Below, piece after piece: positions 23,369-34,043 of a stretch of DNA of 64,000 nucleotides. The translations under genes were made by a program, and so were the position numbers. The DNA comes from Strigamia acuminata. Taxonomy: Eukaryota; Arthropoda; Chilopoda; Geophilomorpha; Linotaeniidae. Location: NCBI GenBank assembly GCA_949358305.1, contig OX442315.1, positions 6,101,875 to 6,165,874 of the forward strand. Direction: 5' to 3'. Under the pieces are notes generated by a model, which worked only from the letters and a program-made list of their open reading frames with translations, ran no database searches and was not told where the DNA came from. The first letter of the stretch is position 1. Each line of letters starts with the position of its first letter.

Positions 23369-23998
23369 TAGGGACTAACAACCTCTGAAAATTTTTATCA
23401 AAATGAAATGCACAAATTAAAAAAAAAATTAAAAAGATTTCATACAATTATTTTGTTTTTATTTTTCATAAATCAAGGGATAAATTTATATCCAAAGTTG
23501 TATAATGACACCTGCAGGCATAATCATGCAGTTATTTGCTCCGGAAGTTATTGTAAATCAAGAAATGTTTAGAGGTTTAGATTTTATTTACTGCAGTTTA
23601 ATGGGCAGTGCGCGTGCGCAATCACATCTGCAACAGTGCATCTGGAATGTACAGTAGTTGGAATGCAGTTTTATGCAGTTTTTTGCTGAGAAATGCAGTT
23701 TAGACAGGAAATTTATTATTTATTTTAGCGTTAATTTTAAATGCCAGAAAAAGATATGATAGATTATCCTGGTCCCGAATAAAAAAAATAATACTATTTC
23801 ATGTCCGAAATGACAACAGTTAAATAATAAATGAAAATTTCTTACAATTGATGAAAAAGTATCCAACATGATTAAATTCGTTCTCTCCATTCCGTATCTC
23901 CACCTTTTAGCTTTACCGCTCATAGATCGCTTAAGTCTGGTCTAGCTGTGAATGTGCTGCTGTGCGCTCCGTACTCAACTCGTCTCCGTTCAGTCGCG
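23369..23998. other. 5' region of gene G; block also present around the giant element
   Basis: Positions 23508-23656 match 43207-43358, and 23657-23998 match 61964-62301. This region is therefore the undisrupted paralogue of the site where the 18.6-kb retrotransposon inserted. It holds the presumed promoter and 5'UTR of gene G, including 'ctccgttcagtcgcg' just before the ATG. No ORF of note. Confidence 0.7.
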
Positions 23999-26900
23999 AT
24001 GAATTCAGAAGTGTTCACTTGTTTCAAGTACGTTCTTTTATTTAGTTTAATAATACATCTGGGAGACATTTGTGGTTGGGTTTATAGCTCGGTTGTTGCC
24101 GAGCACTTACATCGATAAACAGAAAGTAACAAGTAGCCAAACTATCAGTAGTTCTGCATCGGGACCAATCACGGCTCTTCTCACAGTTGGCCAATCACAT
24201 CGCTTCATGCATCTTGGGCAATAGTTGGCGCCAAACTCCATTTTTGGACTGTTTGATCCGATATGTGATGACATATCGCTTTATCACATTTTAGAAATTT
24301 ATGAAAGGAATTGAATGCCAAGAAAATTTGTTTTTCCACGAAATAATTTGATTTTTCTGAAGTAATTTGCTTTTTTCTGAAATAATTTGCTTTTTTCTGA
24401 AATAATTTGCTTTTTTCTGAAATAATTTGCTTTTTTCTGAAATAATTTGCTTTTTTCCAAAATAATTTGTTTTTTTACCGAAATAATTTGTTTTTTTCCG
24501 AAATAATTTGTTTTTTTCCGAAATAATTTGTTTTTTTCCGAAATAATTTGTTTTTTTCTGAAATAATTTGTTTTTTTCCGAAATAATTTGTTTTTTTCCG
24601 AAATAATTTGTTTTTTTCCGAAATAATTTGTTTTTTTCCGAAATAATTTGTTTTTTTCCAAAATAATTTGTTTTTTTCCGAAATAATTTGTTTTTTTCCG
24701 AAATAATTTGTATTTACATATTTCGTATTGGTATTTCCTCTCATTGTGCACCCGCGCAGTTTCGGCAGTGGTCTATTGGACATTCACGGTCTAATAAAGA
24801 CCTACACATTAGCTGCAAAAATTAATTAATTAATTTTTTTCAAAAGTTTGATTTGTGGATAGGAAAAAAAATTAAATTACTTGCTACAAATGTAAATTTT
24901 TGCAGCTAATGTGCGGACCTTTCTCAGACCGCTGGTCTCCAATAGAGCGCTGTGGGTGCACAATGAGAAGAAATACCAATACGGAATGTGTAAATACAAA
25001 TTATTTCGGAAAAAAACACATTATTTCGAAAAAAAAACACATGCATAAAGAGATGTGATTGGCCAACTGTGAGAAGGGCCGTGATTGGTCCTGCCAATGT
25101 CTCCCGGATGCAGACTTTTCAGTTGCAGTGGAACAACTAACCGATCAATCTAAGCTCATGTTTATTTCTGACACAACTATTTTGTAAATTATTTTTATTT
25201 CTTAATTTTTGTATTTTATCTTTAGATGTGGCTTGAAGAGTGTTTTTACCAAGGAACAACTTGGTGGTCTCATCTTTTGCTGCCGATGTGGTGCCAAAAC
25301 AGATTTAAGCAGACCAACACTTGTAAATATAATATTGACAAAATAGTAGCCCAGGCGTCTATTTAGCCCCAGTGCAGATGTTTCTGGGCGATTATTCTGT
25401 TGTTTGTGGTAGTGCAATTTCAAATTCTCTTCTTAATTGTAATTATTTCCTCAGGAAAAAGCTGGTGGTGGCATGCTATCAGAGGAAGGACCTTGTAGGC
25501 ATTGCAACAGTGTGATCGATCTAAACAAGATTGAAGTAATAATATCTTGGTTTAAACAGTACTGCAGTGCTTCTCAAAGACGGTCCGTGGACCACTGGTA
25601 ATCCGTGAGTGAGAGACTGGGGGTCCGCAAATATGTTTTTGTACAAATAAATCGGATGTGTACAGTCATGGACAAAAAACTTCTCTTCAGTTTAGCTGTT
25701 ATAAGTTTATCTATCATTATTTGCCCGGTCTATCTTTTCATACTGTTGTTAGGGCAAGACGAGAGACAGACTCAAGATTGATGTCATTGAATCTCAATAG
25801 ATTTTTATGCCATCTGGTGGATAAAATTAAAACAGCTAAACTGAAGGGAGGTCTTTTTTGTCCACGACTGTAATTGAACTTGAAAAACTCCATTTAATCT
25901 CGTCCAATTTGAACTGAATAAAAATTGGCTTTGTTTTAAATAAATGTTACTTAGCTCATCAAAATTTCACCACAACTGAATGTGACACCGGTTCGCAACA
26001 CGTTGTGACAAAATGTGATAGTGGTCTGCTACAGTTTGGGACAAAAAATACCGGTCCGCAACATTACATAGTTTGAGAAGCACTACAGTACTGTACAATT
26101 GTTTGTAAATACTACTAAATACTGATACTATATTTACACATTCTCTTTTGGCATTTTAAAATGTGTTAAATGTTGCTCGTTTGACCACAAAATATGAATG
26201 AAATGTTGATGATTGACGATATACATAAACCATTTATTGTGTGCATTTTGTTTGACAGAGCCACAATGACAGTTGTGATATGTATCCAATATATTGCAGT
26301 TTTTGTAATGGCAAATTTATTCGTCGCATGGTGAGTCAACTCAAAGTGAAATTTGGACAAAGAATGCTAAATTTTGATTTCCAACAGATGAGTAGCCATG
26401 TGCAAGAATGTCTTCGTAGTTTACGGCAGTGCAAGTTTTCACCAATCGGATGTCCATTTCATGTTTGTAGATATCCCAATTAAAAGTATAATAATTGTAC
26501 TATGTTTCAAACAATGCAGGGAAATCAATTGGAAATTGAAAAACACGAAAGTAGTGATTCTCATGCCGAGTTGATGATGAAATTATTGCTGACTCTTCAA
26601 ACCGAGGTAGAATAATTGCATCAACACGGTTTTTTTCTAAAACTTTGTTGTTTTAGCAATCGAGTAATGGATTGATGTTGGCGCGTTCATTTTCTGAACT
26701 CATGTCACTTAAGAACGCAGAGAGTAGCAGTGGTCAGGTATTGGTATAAATAGAATCAAAAATTCTATAGAACATCAATTAATCCATCACTTTTATATAA
26801 ATTTTGATGAAAACAGAACAAGTGCTGTCAGGAAATGAAAGTTCTTTTAGGTTCGGTGTGAATTTTATCAGGTAAAATCAACTTTCTAATTCAATTGTTT

Positions 26901-29900
26901 CTTTAGGTTCACTGCAGGAAAGTTTGGACCAACAATCGAAAGAAATACAGAGACTGGAGAGAAAGTTGAACATTGAAGCAAGTAAATTGATCATTTACTA
27001 CCTGCAGTTGAAATGTCAGTTTTTGTGGTTGGTTTAAAACTCTATTTCGTTAGATAATTTGGAGGGAACTGTAGAGAAGCTTGAAAAAGAAATGAAAGAC
27101 GTCCTCTCGAAACAAAATGAACAAAACAGCAAGATAGTGGAACTGACATCACAAATGCAAAAATCGGAGGAAGATGTAAAATTGCGAGAAGGTAAATTGT
27201 CGTAACACAAAAAGCCATCAATAAATATTTTGTCAAATAAATTTCAGCTGAAGACAAAAACAAGGCGATGGAAAAAACAATTGGTAAAACTACAGTTTTA
27301 ACTGTTTTGATGTGATTGACCCGAAAATAGAAATTATTTTAGAAATACTGACTAAACGGCAAACCGAACAGTGCGATAATATAGATAACTACCAAAAAAC
27401 TCTGAACACTGTGATAACAGCCAACAGTAAGTTAATATTCGAATTTACATTGATCATTCTCTTAATTTTGATTTGATTTTAGATCAGTTGACTAAAGCTG
27501 TGGGTAAGAATAATTGTGTTAACACGTAAGAAAAATTAAAAATTAAATGCAAACTTGTTTGTTTCAGCCAAGGACAAGAAAATTTTGAGCGACAAGATGG
27601 GTATAATAACTAATTCTTAAAAATCGTGTATTGATTTATTCTTGATTGATTTTAATTGTCAGATGCTTTGGTCAGAAAACAAATGGAGTTTGAACAAGAT
27701 GGTGCGAAAGGCAATGGTGAGTTGATGGTTTAATTACCGTACATTGAGGGAAACTAGAGAGTTTGAGGGATGCATTTTTCCCTTATTTTGCTCCCCAATA
27801 CACTAGAGCAAACAACCTTTAGTGTATCGTTTTGAACACTAAAATAAAATATAGCGCAGCCAATCCGGTACCACTATTTACGTCACAGAGCCTTTAAATT
27901 TGGATTAGCAACTACCTCATTTGCCGCCATTTTAATTTCTTTCTTTGCACAAAGGGCACGTATTAAGGTTTATATTATTGTTTCCGCGGGTTTACTTTAG
28001 AATATGGCCCGCTTTGGAATGGGCCCAAAATTTGGTTACGTACCAAACAAACCATGCTGAGTCCGAAAATGACACTCAAAAGTGTCGGAAATTAAGTTAT
28101 CTGGTTCAAAATGCTGAGTAAAAGCTCTCATTTACATCAGCCAAAGGGTTGTGTGGCGCCATTGTTGCTTGAATAGCTTGTTGCTCGATTATCCCTGTCT
28201 GGTTCGCATAAAAAAAACCGAATAAGATGAGGTCCGGGGGGGTCAAGGGGGGGGCGCTAGAAAAAAACGCAATTCTTACCAAAAGTACTTGCCACATCGC
28301 CTCTTGGCTTATGCATGGCTGATGCAAACCAGATAGCCAGATGACCAAAAAGCTTAATTTCCGACACTTTTGAGTGTCATTTATGGTATGAGCGTACCTT
28401 TTTTGGTAAGTAACCAAATTTTGGGCCCATTCCGAAGCGGGCCATATTCTAAAGTACCGGTAACTCCGTTTCTTCTTTCATTTGGTTTTAATTCGCAATA
28501 ATAAATGTCGTGTTTAGTGTTAAATTAAAGCGTAATAATATGTTGGAATGAATGCAATTGTTTATGGTTTCGACAATACTTTGTAGCGCGGGTTGATGTA
28601 ACCTGGGTTACATCAATTCTAGAATGTAGTAGAGTTCATGATGAATAAACGAAGGGAACGGCGTTAGTTTTCTCTATGCAAATTCAGTGTGTTTATTATG
28701 TGATAAAGAACTTAACAGTGGTATCCACGATAATTGGCCAGAGTTAAAACGATTATGGAACGTTGTGGACAAGTGAAAGTTCAGGTTTTGTAAAAAAAAA
28801 TCGTTAAATTGTGAGTTTTTGAGATGTTTTTGAATTGATGAAGTCCCAGTCGGCGAGTCGACGTTCGGGGGTTGCTTTGGACTTTTCCGTGCGGTGTACG
28901 GCGAGTGAGCCGAACACGGACGTTTTTGGGCGTTTTGAGGGGCGATTTTCACGTCGAGAGAGACGTCGTGACCGTGTGTTCGAACGTGTTTCATCAAACA
29001 TGAGCCGTGGTTTGACCGCTGGGTTTTTGCTGCTGATTATGGCACAATTAATGCTTGGGAGCATCCCGCCGTTTACGGGGTCTACCTTGCAAGAATGGAC
29101 AAGCTGGAAACAGACTTACCAGCAATTCGTGTTGTTGAACAAGGTGGAGGCGGATAGACAAGTGCCGTTGCTCCTCACCGTGATAGGAATCCCGATGTTT
29201 GATAAAATCAAACGATGGGCGCATCCAAAGGACGTGGTAAAGATGGAGCTCGACGTCATTTTACAGGTGGTGGAGGACCATTATACGTCGGTGGACACCC
29301 CGTACATGGCCCGACAACGATTTGGAGCACGGAAACGACATGAAGGCGAGTTTATTGAAAAATACATCTCGGAATTGAGAATCTTGTCACAACGGTGCTG
29401 TTTTGCGACGAAGAAGGAGACTGACGGGGCGATTGTCCATCAAGTGGTGCGTGGATCGCGTAACGAGGTATTAGTTCGCGAGATTTTGCTGAATATGCCG
29501 CTGACGGCGGCGGAAATGACCAAACGCGCGGTGGCCCACGAGATGGCGCACATCGCGGCGACGGGGCGCGAGGAGCCGTTACCATTTACCGACGACGAGT
29601 CTACGAGAGCGACTTCTTCATCTGCAGTGATGCAGTTGTCGACAGGTGGAAGACGGGGTTTCCAAAGAGGTCGTGGCAGAACCAACCAGTTTCCACCACC
29701 CGGTACTCCAGGCTCAGGGACCAGCGCGCAGCGTGGGCCGTTTCAACGACCGTGGCGCGGGCGCCAGGGGCAAAGTAGTGGGCGCGGCGGCCAGCCGTTT
29801 CGAAGGAATGGCACGCCCGTTGACTGCTTCCGTTGCGGCGGTCTGCACTTCGTGAAGGACTGTCCTTTCGAGCCAGCGCTGGGGCCTAGGGCCGGCCAAA

Positions 29901-32900
29901 ATCAAGGAGCGGGTGAGCGTCTGATTGGCGAGTGGCGGAAGAAGACGAGCGACCAGGAAGGTGGCTGTCCCCCGGCAGTGTTTCCACCTGAGACTGAGGA
30001 CGTTCATTGGGGCGCAGGAACACCCGACGAGAAGTGGAGGCAAAGAAATGTGCCTATTAATAACATACAGGAGCAGGATGAGGACTTTGCCTTATTCCAT
30101 GTTGTGGGCGCGAGAGTTCGCCCGCCACCCCTAATTGTGCAGGTGGTTTTAAATTCTTTTAAATTTAATTTGCTTTTAGATACCGGCAGTGAGTTGTCGG
30201 TATTAAACATGGCGGATTGTGACACCTTGCTGGCCAGGCGATTGTTGTCAAGGAGGGATATTACGCCAACCTCGATTAAGTTGTTTGCGTACCAGCGCCA
30301 GCCCATTGAGGTGCTGGGCCAGGTACAGTTGGACATGCAGGTGGGTCAGGGGACTGCAAAGGTAAAGTTTGTGGTTGTTGGCTGTTCAGGCCCTAGTCTT
30401 ATTGGTAGAGACATTGTGCAGCAGTTTGGTTGGAATAACATTTCGGCCGCTTTTCTTCCAGATAATGGACGTGATGCGGCGACCCCAGCGGGTGATGGTG
30501 GAGGTGGCTTAAGCGTGCGTTTTCCCGTCGCGAGTCCGGTTGACCAGGTGGAGGCAACGAGGATGGAGCCTGACCTCGAGGCGCGGTTGAGTGAGCTGTT
30601 GTTGCGCTATGCGCATGTGTTTAGTGAGTGTTTGGGCACGTATAAAGGGGAGCCGGTCGATCTGATTTTAAGACCGGACGCTGTGCCAAGGTTTTATCGA
30701 CCCAGGCCCATCCCGTTGCCCCTCAGGGAGGCAGTCAACCTGGAAATCGAGGATTTGATTGGCAAGGGGGTATTTAAACCAATCCCTTTCTCCGTATGGG
30801 GGACCCCATTGGTGACAGTTTACAAGAAGGATGGTGGAGTCCGCCTCTGCGGGGATTATAAGTCCACTGTCAACGCAAATTTACAACCAGACCCCTACCC
30901 ATAACCCCGTATTGCAGAGCTTTTGGCTTCTATTGGCAGAGTTAGGTTTTTCAGTACGCTTGACCTCAGGCAAGCATACTTGCAGATTCCCCTATCTGAG
31001 AGGTCGTCGGTCATAGCGGCGGTGAATACCCCAAGAGGCCTAATGGCCGTCACCAGGCTCCTGTTCGGGACAATGCCTTCTGCTGGCATTTTTCAGCGCA
31101 TTATCGTGACGGTCCTGGACGGGGTGCCCCGGATATTCATCTATTTGGATGATATCTTGGTGGCGACGTGGAGCCTGGAAGAGCATTTCCAAGTATTGGA
31201 GGCGATTTTCGTGAGATTAGGTGATAAAGGGTTACACCTGGCCAAGGAGAAGTGCCAATTCTGTAAGAGGAGTTTGGACTTTTTGGGCTTCACAGTTAGC
31301 CAAAAAGGGGTGACCCCAATTTCATCAAAGGTGGAGGCGGTGTTGGGGATCCCACCCCCGGTTGATGTGAAGGGGCTTAGGACTTTTTTGGGCATGGTGG
31401 CCTTCTACGCTGTGTTCATTGACCGACTGGCCGAAAAAGCGGCGCCATTATACGAGCTACTCTGCACCGAGGTGGTTTGGGTGTGGAATCAGCGGCGACA
31501 GCGGGCGTTTGATGGAATCAAGCAAGCGTTGACATCTGCGCCGGTGTTAACCTATTACGACCTCCACCGCCCATTGGTGGTCGCCACTGATGCGTCGCCT
31601 TATGGTGTTGGGGCAATCCTCGCCCATGTCGATGAATTCCAGAGGGAGTGCTGTTTATTGGTCGCCAGCCATTTACATTTTTAGATTTAGTTAAGCCAAA
31701 ATGCACATGGGGGGTGGGGCAAGCTAACTCTCGTTCCAGGAATTTTAAACCAAGCGAGCTGGTATGGTTCAAGTCGTTTCCAGCGAGCTCACCACCGTGG
31801 CGTGCCGGGATTGTGTTGGAAAAGCGTGGCGAATTGGTTTATCTGTTGAAGGATATCCAGACGGAGAAGGAAGTGGTCAGGCACCTTAATCACGTGACAA
31901 GGCGGGGTGTGGCTGACCCGAAAGAGGTTGCAGTGACAGCACCTGACGTGCAACGACCCGATGTGATGGAAGTGGCAGAGACAAGGTTTTACACTCAAGC
32001 ACTGCCGGTCGGAATCCGACAGCAACCACTTCCACCACCCCTCGTGATTCAACCAGCGCAGCTTGTTCAACCTCCAGCACAACCCCTGCCAGTGCAACAG
32101 CCAGTGCAGGTGGTCCAGCCGCCGATACAACGTTCGCCTGTGGCCCAGCCGTTAGTACAGGCCGCTCAAGTGGTGATACCCCCAATGGTGGTGGAAAATC
32201 AACTCCCTATTCCGCCGATTCAGCCTGTTGATGCAGTTGATGCGGCGACGCCGCAAGTGGCAGCTTCGTTGCTGTTACCAGGCACAAGTGGGGCGACACC
32301 AGCTAGGGCAACGGTGGAGATTCACCCGCTGACTCCGGTGGTCACTGGAATTCGAGCGACTCGTAATGTGGCGCCCGTTTACAAAGACTTGTCTTCTGGG
32401 GAGGAAGAGGAGAACGAAGAAGACACTGTGCGAGTCAACTACGGAAAGGTGGCGACGAGAAGGGTACCTAAACAAGGTTTACCCGTAGCGGACATGGTTT
32501 CGGTGGTCCCGGTCTCACAGGACGAGGACGACGCAACACAGGCACAAGATACTCCTAAAGCCACCACAGCGGCCATGGCACGGGAGAAACTGTTGCTGAA
32601 AAAGATGTTTGACAAGAGAAAGGATTAAAAGAGCAATGAGTCAAAAATAAAAAAAATTGTTTAAAGTATTAATTGATTAAGCTGAAGTTGAATTGATCTT
32701 GTTTGTGACACGCCGGTAAATTTAAGAGTAGTAGGATTACGACTTGGCCATAATCCTGGGGAGGAATGTCGTGTTTAGTGTTAAATTAAAGCGTAATAAT
32801 ATGTTGGAATGAATGCATTTGTTTATGGTTTCGACAATACTTTGTAGCGCGGGTTGATGTAACCTGGGTTACATCAATTCTAGAATGTAGTAGAGTTCAT

Positions 32901-33920
32901 GATGAATAAACGAAGGGAACGGCGTTAGTTTTCTCTATGCAAATTCAGTGTGTTTATTATGTGAGAAAGAACTTAACAATAAAGGTGCTTCATTGTTTTG
33001 AAGCAGTAAAATACAACAATTGTCTCTAATTTTTTTCAAAAGAGACTGCTACAGTTTCGGTGATCACGTGACATAGTGAAATAGTGTAGTGATGAGGGAA
33101 AAATGCAGCCCGCAAAAACTTAATTTATCATTTTTCCCTTACACTATTTTTATACTGTACAGTCTGAAACTGTAAGGGAAAAATGCATCCCGCAAACTCT
33201 GTATTATGTACAGTTTGTAATAAATTGTATTTTATTTTCTAGATAAAATGCAAATGGATCTGAAAAACAAACTGATATCAAATCATTCGCCATTTGAAGA
33301 AGATGGTGCAAAAGGCTGTGGTGAGTTTACGGTTTAATTATCGTACATTCGTACCAGAATATTATCTTGTTACGTACTGTGCGACTAAAATAGTGGGGAA
33401 TTAAATTTTTGTCGAATTCTTTACTAATTACATTTATTCATTAGATCAAATAGAAATAGATGTGAGGAAAACATTAACAACCGTTTTGTCGTTTAAATAT
33501 ATCTGGAAAATTGATAATTTTGCAAACATTTGTGAAGATGCAATATCGGGGAAACAAAACTACTTTTGGAGCGATTTTTTCTACTTGTTCACCAAGGACG
33601 GTGGTTATGAAATGCGACTACTGCTATATCCAAATGGCAATGGAAAGAGAATGGGAACTCACTTATCTGTTTATCTTCAAGTGATAAAAGATCGAATTGA
33701 TGAAATGCTTCGTTGGCCTCCACAGTATAGTGCAGAATTTAACATGTTGGATCCAAACAAAACCTATTGTGATGTTATCAAGTTTAAACCTATTTTAATA
33801 CCGACATATTTTAGAACGATAGTAACTGGGGGTGAAAAATTTATTCGTTTAGATGAAATCGATGCAAAATATGTAGTTGATGACACAATATTTTTAAAAC
33901 TCGATTTAAAATGGCACTAG
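23999..33920 (+). CDS. TRAF-like gene G: zinc ribbon, TRAF zinc fingers, long coiled coil, MATH
   Basis: Predicted intact protein of 516 aa over about 9.9 kb. Exons: 23999-24027, 25226-25322, 25455-25535, 26259-26330, 26388-26462, 26521-26607, 26657-26737, 26817-26850, 26907-26981, 27054-27191, 27248-27283, 27343-27426, 27483-27503, 27568-27600, 27663-27716, 33243-33320, 33445-33920. The N-terminal module reads TCFKCG ... CCRCG. TRAF-type fingers follow (CRHCNSV, MYPIYCSFCNGKF, SSHVQEC, IGCPFH). Two coil exons (27248, 33243) are not seen in other units. The MATH exon starts YIWKIDNFANICEDA. The 5.5-kb intron 27717-33242 carries a gypsy element and MITEs, and intron 1 carries a foldback element. 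Every junction is GT/AG and in phase despite the insertions, so the gene may still be expressed. Confidence 0.75.
24149..25113. mobile_element. Foldback/MITE element in intron 1 of gene G
   Basis: Long imperfect inverted repeats: 'ctgcatcgggaccaatcacg' at the left and its complement at the right, continuing through 'cagttggccaatcacatc', the 20-bp array and 'attggtatttcctctcattg'. Flanks 'actatcag' and 'acttttcag' look like an approximately 8-bp target duplication, and the undisrupted paralogue at about 38460 reads 'cagactttcagttgcag'. A short copy truncated at its right end lies at 62457-62971. No transposase. The 8-bp duplication would fit a hAT-type origin, with low certainty. Confidence 0.65.
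24346..24715. repeat. 20-bp minisatellite inside the foldback element
   Basis: About eighteen copies of 'aataatttgttttttt' followed by ccga, ctga or ccaa, in two sub-blocks (gcTTTTTTctga on the left, gtTTTTTTTccg on the right). The same unit appears only about three times in the paralogous copy at 62635-62725, and twice in inverted orientation at 25000-25045, so copy number has changed since duplication. Confidence 0.88.
25565..26085. mobile_element. hAT-type MITE in intron 3 of gene G
   Basis: Ends are inverted repeats ('cagtgcttctcaaa' left, 'tttgagaagcacta' right). An 8-bp duplication 'cagtactg' flanks it at 25557-25564 and 26086-26093. Copies at the same intron position occur in unit H (38911-39234) and unit J (63410-63893), so it inserted before those units duplicated. 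There is no transposase ORF. The end sequence and 8-bp duplication are typical of hAT elements. Confidence 0.82.
25663..25870. mobile_element. Tc1/mariner-like MITE nested in the hAT MITE
   Basis: About 208 bp with inverted ends 'cagtcatggacaaaaaa' and 'ttttttgtccacgactg', flanked by TA on both sides. A paralogous copy lies at 63509-63703 in unit J. The corresponding site in unit H lacks the element, reading 'gtgttcagtgtaattg'. Confidence 0.78.
27993..28455. mobile_element. Palindromic MITE in the large intron of gene G
   Basis: Arms of about 80-90 bp: 'actttagaatatggcccgc' through 'gggcccaaaatttggttac' at the left, and their complement ending 'ggccatattctaaagt' at the right, with a second mirrored stretch around 'gacactcaaaagtgtc'. 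The spacer has no recognisable coding region. Outside it, 'gagtttgagggatgcatttt' near 27759 and its complement near 33199 form another inverted pair that encloses this MITE and the gypsy element. Confidence 0.65.
28506..28717 (+). repeat. 5' LTR of the 28.5-kb gypsy element
   Basis: Begins TGTCGTGTTTAG and ends GAACTTAACA; preceded by ATAAA. It differs from the 3' LTR at an A/T in 'gcaAttg' and a T/G in 'gtgaTaaag'. This indicates fairly recent insertion. Confidence 0.92.
28835..30904 (+). CDS. Gag-protease-RT (N-terminal part) of the gypsy element
   Basis: A 689-codon frame. The first part is gag-like (FTGSTLQEWTSWKQ and a helical capsid-like region), then an Arg/Gly-rich stretch and a CCHC knuckle with C-x2-C-x3-H-x4-C spacing (CFRCGGLHFVKDC), as in K02A2.6-like gypsy elements. 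Next comes an aspartic protease active site (LLDTGSELSVL) with a later GPSLIGRD, and the start of RT (RPRPIPLPLR ... VRLCGDYK). It ends at a TAA after DPYP, where the RT fold should continue, so this is a premature stop. In the intact family the polyprotein supplies capsid, protease and polymerase for retrotransposition. Confidence 0.88.
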   Translation: MMKSQSASRRSGVALDFSVRCTASEPNTDVFGRFEGRFSRRERRRDRVFERVSSNMSRGLTAGFLLLIMAQLMLGSIPPFTGSTLQEWTSWKQTYQQFVLLNKVEADRQVPLLLTVIGIPMFDKIKRWAHPKDVVKMELDVILQVVEDHYTSVDTPYMARQRFGARKRHEGEFIEKYISELRILSQRCCFATKKETDGAIVHQVVRGSRNEVLVREILLNMPLTAAEMTKRAVAHEMAHIAATGREEPLPFTDDESTRATSSSAVMQLSTGGRRGFQRGRGRTNQFPPPGTPGSGTSAQRGPFQRPWRGRQGQSSGRGGQPFRRNGTPVDCFRCGGLHFVKDCPFEPALGPRAGQNQGAGERLIGEWRKKTSDQEGGCPPAVFPPETEDVHWGAGTPDEKWRQRNVPINNIQEQDEDFALFHVVGARVRPPPLIVQVVLNSFKFNLLLDTGSELSVLNMADCDTLLARRLLSRRDITPTSIKLFAYQRQPIEVLGQVQLDMQVGQGTAKVKFVVVGCSGPSLIGRDIVQQFGWNNISAAFLPDNGRDAATPAGDGGGGLSVRFPVASPVDQVEATRMEPDLEARLSELLLRYAHVFSECLGTYKGEPVDLILRPDAVPRFYRPRPIPLPLREAVNLEIEDLIGKGVFKPIPFSVWGTPLVTVYKKDGGVRLCGDYKSTVNANLQPDPYP
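30905..31690 (+). pseudogene. RT-RNase H part of gypsy pol after a nonsense codon
   Basis: The same frame continues after the TAA with PRIAELLA, FFSTLDLRQAYLQIPL, the RT catalytic box YLDDILV, the LDFLGFTVS thumb motif and the first RNase H Asp (VATDASPYGVGA). RNase H then breaks off at about 31650. The sequence joins directly to 'GRQPFTFLDLVKP', which in related elements lies near the integrase C-terminus. The rest of RNase H and the integrase zinc and DDE regions are therefore deleted. Confidence 0.85.
31648..32628 (+). CDS. Integrase C-terminal tail plus Pro/Gln-rich extension of the gypsy element
   Basis: A 326-codon frame. Residues about 4-80 match the integrase C-terminal region (GRQPFTFLDLVKP, then FKPSELVWFKSF and WRAGIVLEKRGELVYLLK). 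A Pro/Gln/Val-rich linker follows and an acidic segment (SSGEEEENEEDTVRVNYG) near residue 250, ending in KKMFDKRKD. The N-terminal part lies over the deletion junction, so the ATG is probably not a natural start. This is a leftover of pol, not an independent gene. Confidence 0.7.
   Translation: MLFIGRQPFTFLDLVKPKCTWGVGQANSRSRNFKPSELVWFKSFPASSPPWRAGIVLEKRGELVYLLKDIQTEKEVVRHLNHVTRRGVADPKEVAVTAPDVQRPDVMEVAETRFYTQALPVGIRQQPLPPPLVIQPAQLVQPPAQPLPVQQPVQVVQPPIQRSPVAQPLVQAAQVVIPPMVVENQLPIPPIQPVDAVDAATPQVAASLLLPGTSGATPARATVEIHPLTPVVTGIRATRNVAPVYKDLSSGEEEENEEDTVRVNYGKVATRRVPKQGLPVADMVSVVPVSQDEDDATQAQDTPKATTAAMAREKLLLKKMFDKRKD
32767..32978 (+). repeat. 3' LTR of the 28.5-kb gypsy element
   Basis: 212 bp, TGTCGTG ... 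CTTAACA, preceded by a purine-rich tract and followed by the duplicated ATAAA. Confidence 0.92.
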
Positions 33921-34043
33921 TTAAGAGAATTGACATTTTTATTATTTTATTGTATCGTGAACGACAGTGATATATTTATATCTTTCTTGTAGTATAGTAA
34001 TAAATTATCCTAATGTCAAAATTAACCAAATTGGTGTATACGT

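Larger units (their letters stand above)
28506..32978 (+). mobile_element. Ty3/gypsy retrotransposon, internally deleted, in an intron of gene G
   Basis: A 4.47-kb element with 212-bp LTRs at 28506-28717 and 32767-32978, which differ at two positions (counted by eye), and a 5-bp target duplication ATAAA. LTR ends are TGTCG ... TTAACA. A primer-binding-site-like TGGTATCCACGA follows the 5' LTR, and a purine tract 'ggggaggaa' precedes the 3' LTR. Gag and pol are in the same orientation as gene G. A stop codon in RT and loss of part of RNase H and nearly all of integrase make it non-autonomous. Confidence 0.92.

Noticed and set aside
24346-24715. Possible CRISPR-like array
   Set aside because: Units are contiguous 20-bp tandem repeats without spacers, in an animal genome.
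24299-24783. Lys/Asn/Phe-rich - strand frames over the 20-bp array
   Set aside because: Low-complexity translation of a minisatellite inside a foldback element within an intron.
28804-30336. Several - strand frames opposite the gypsy gag-pol
   Set aside because: The + strand has gag, protease and RT motifs in order; the opposite frames are composition shadows.
27752-33207. A single large DNA transposon defined by the inverted 'gagtttgngggatgcatttttccc' motif at both ends
   Set aside because: The motif also occurs a third time near 33105 and target duplications could not be fixed, so I list it only as an inverted pair.
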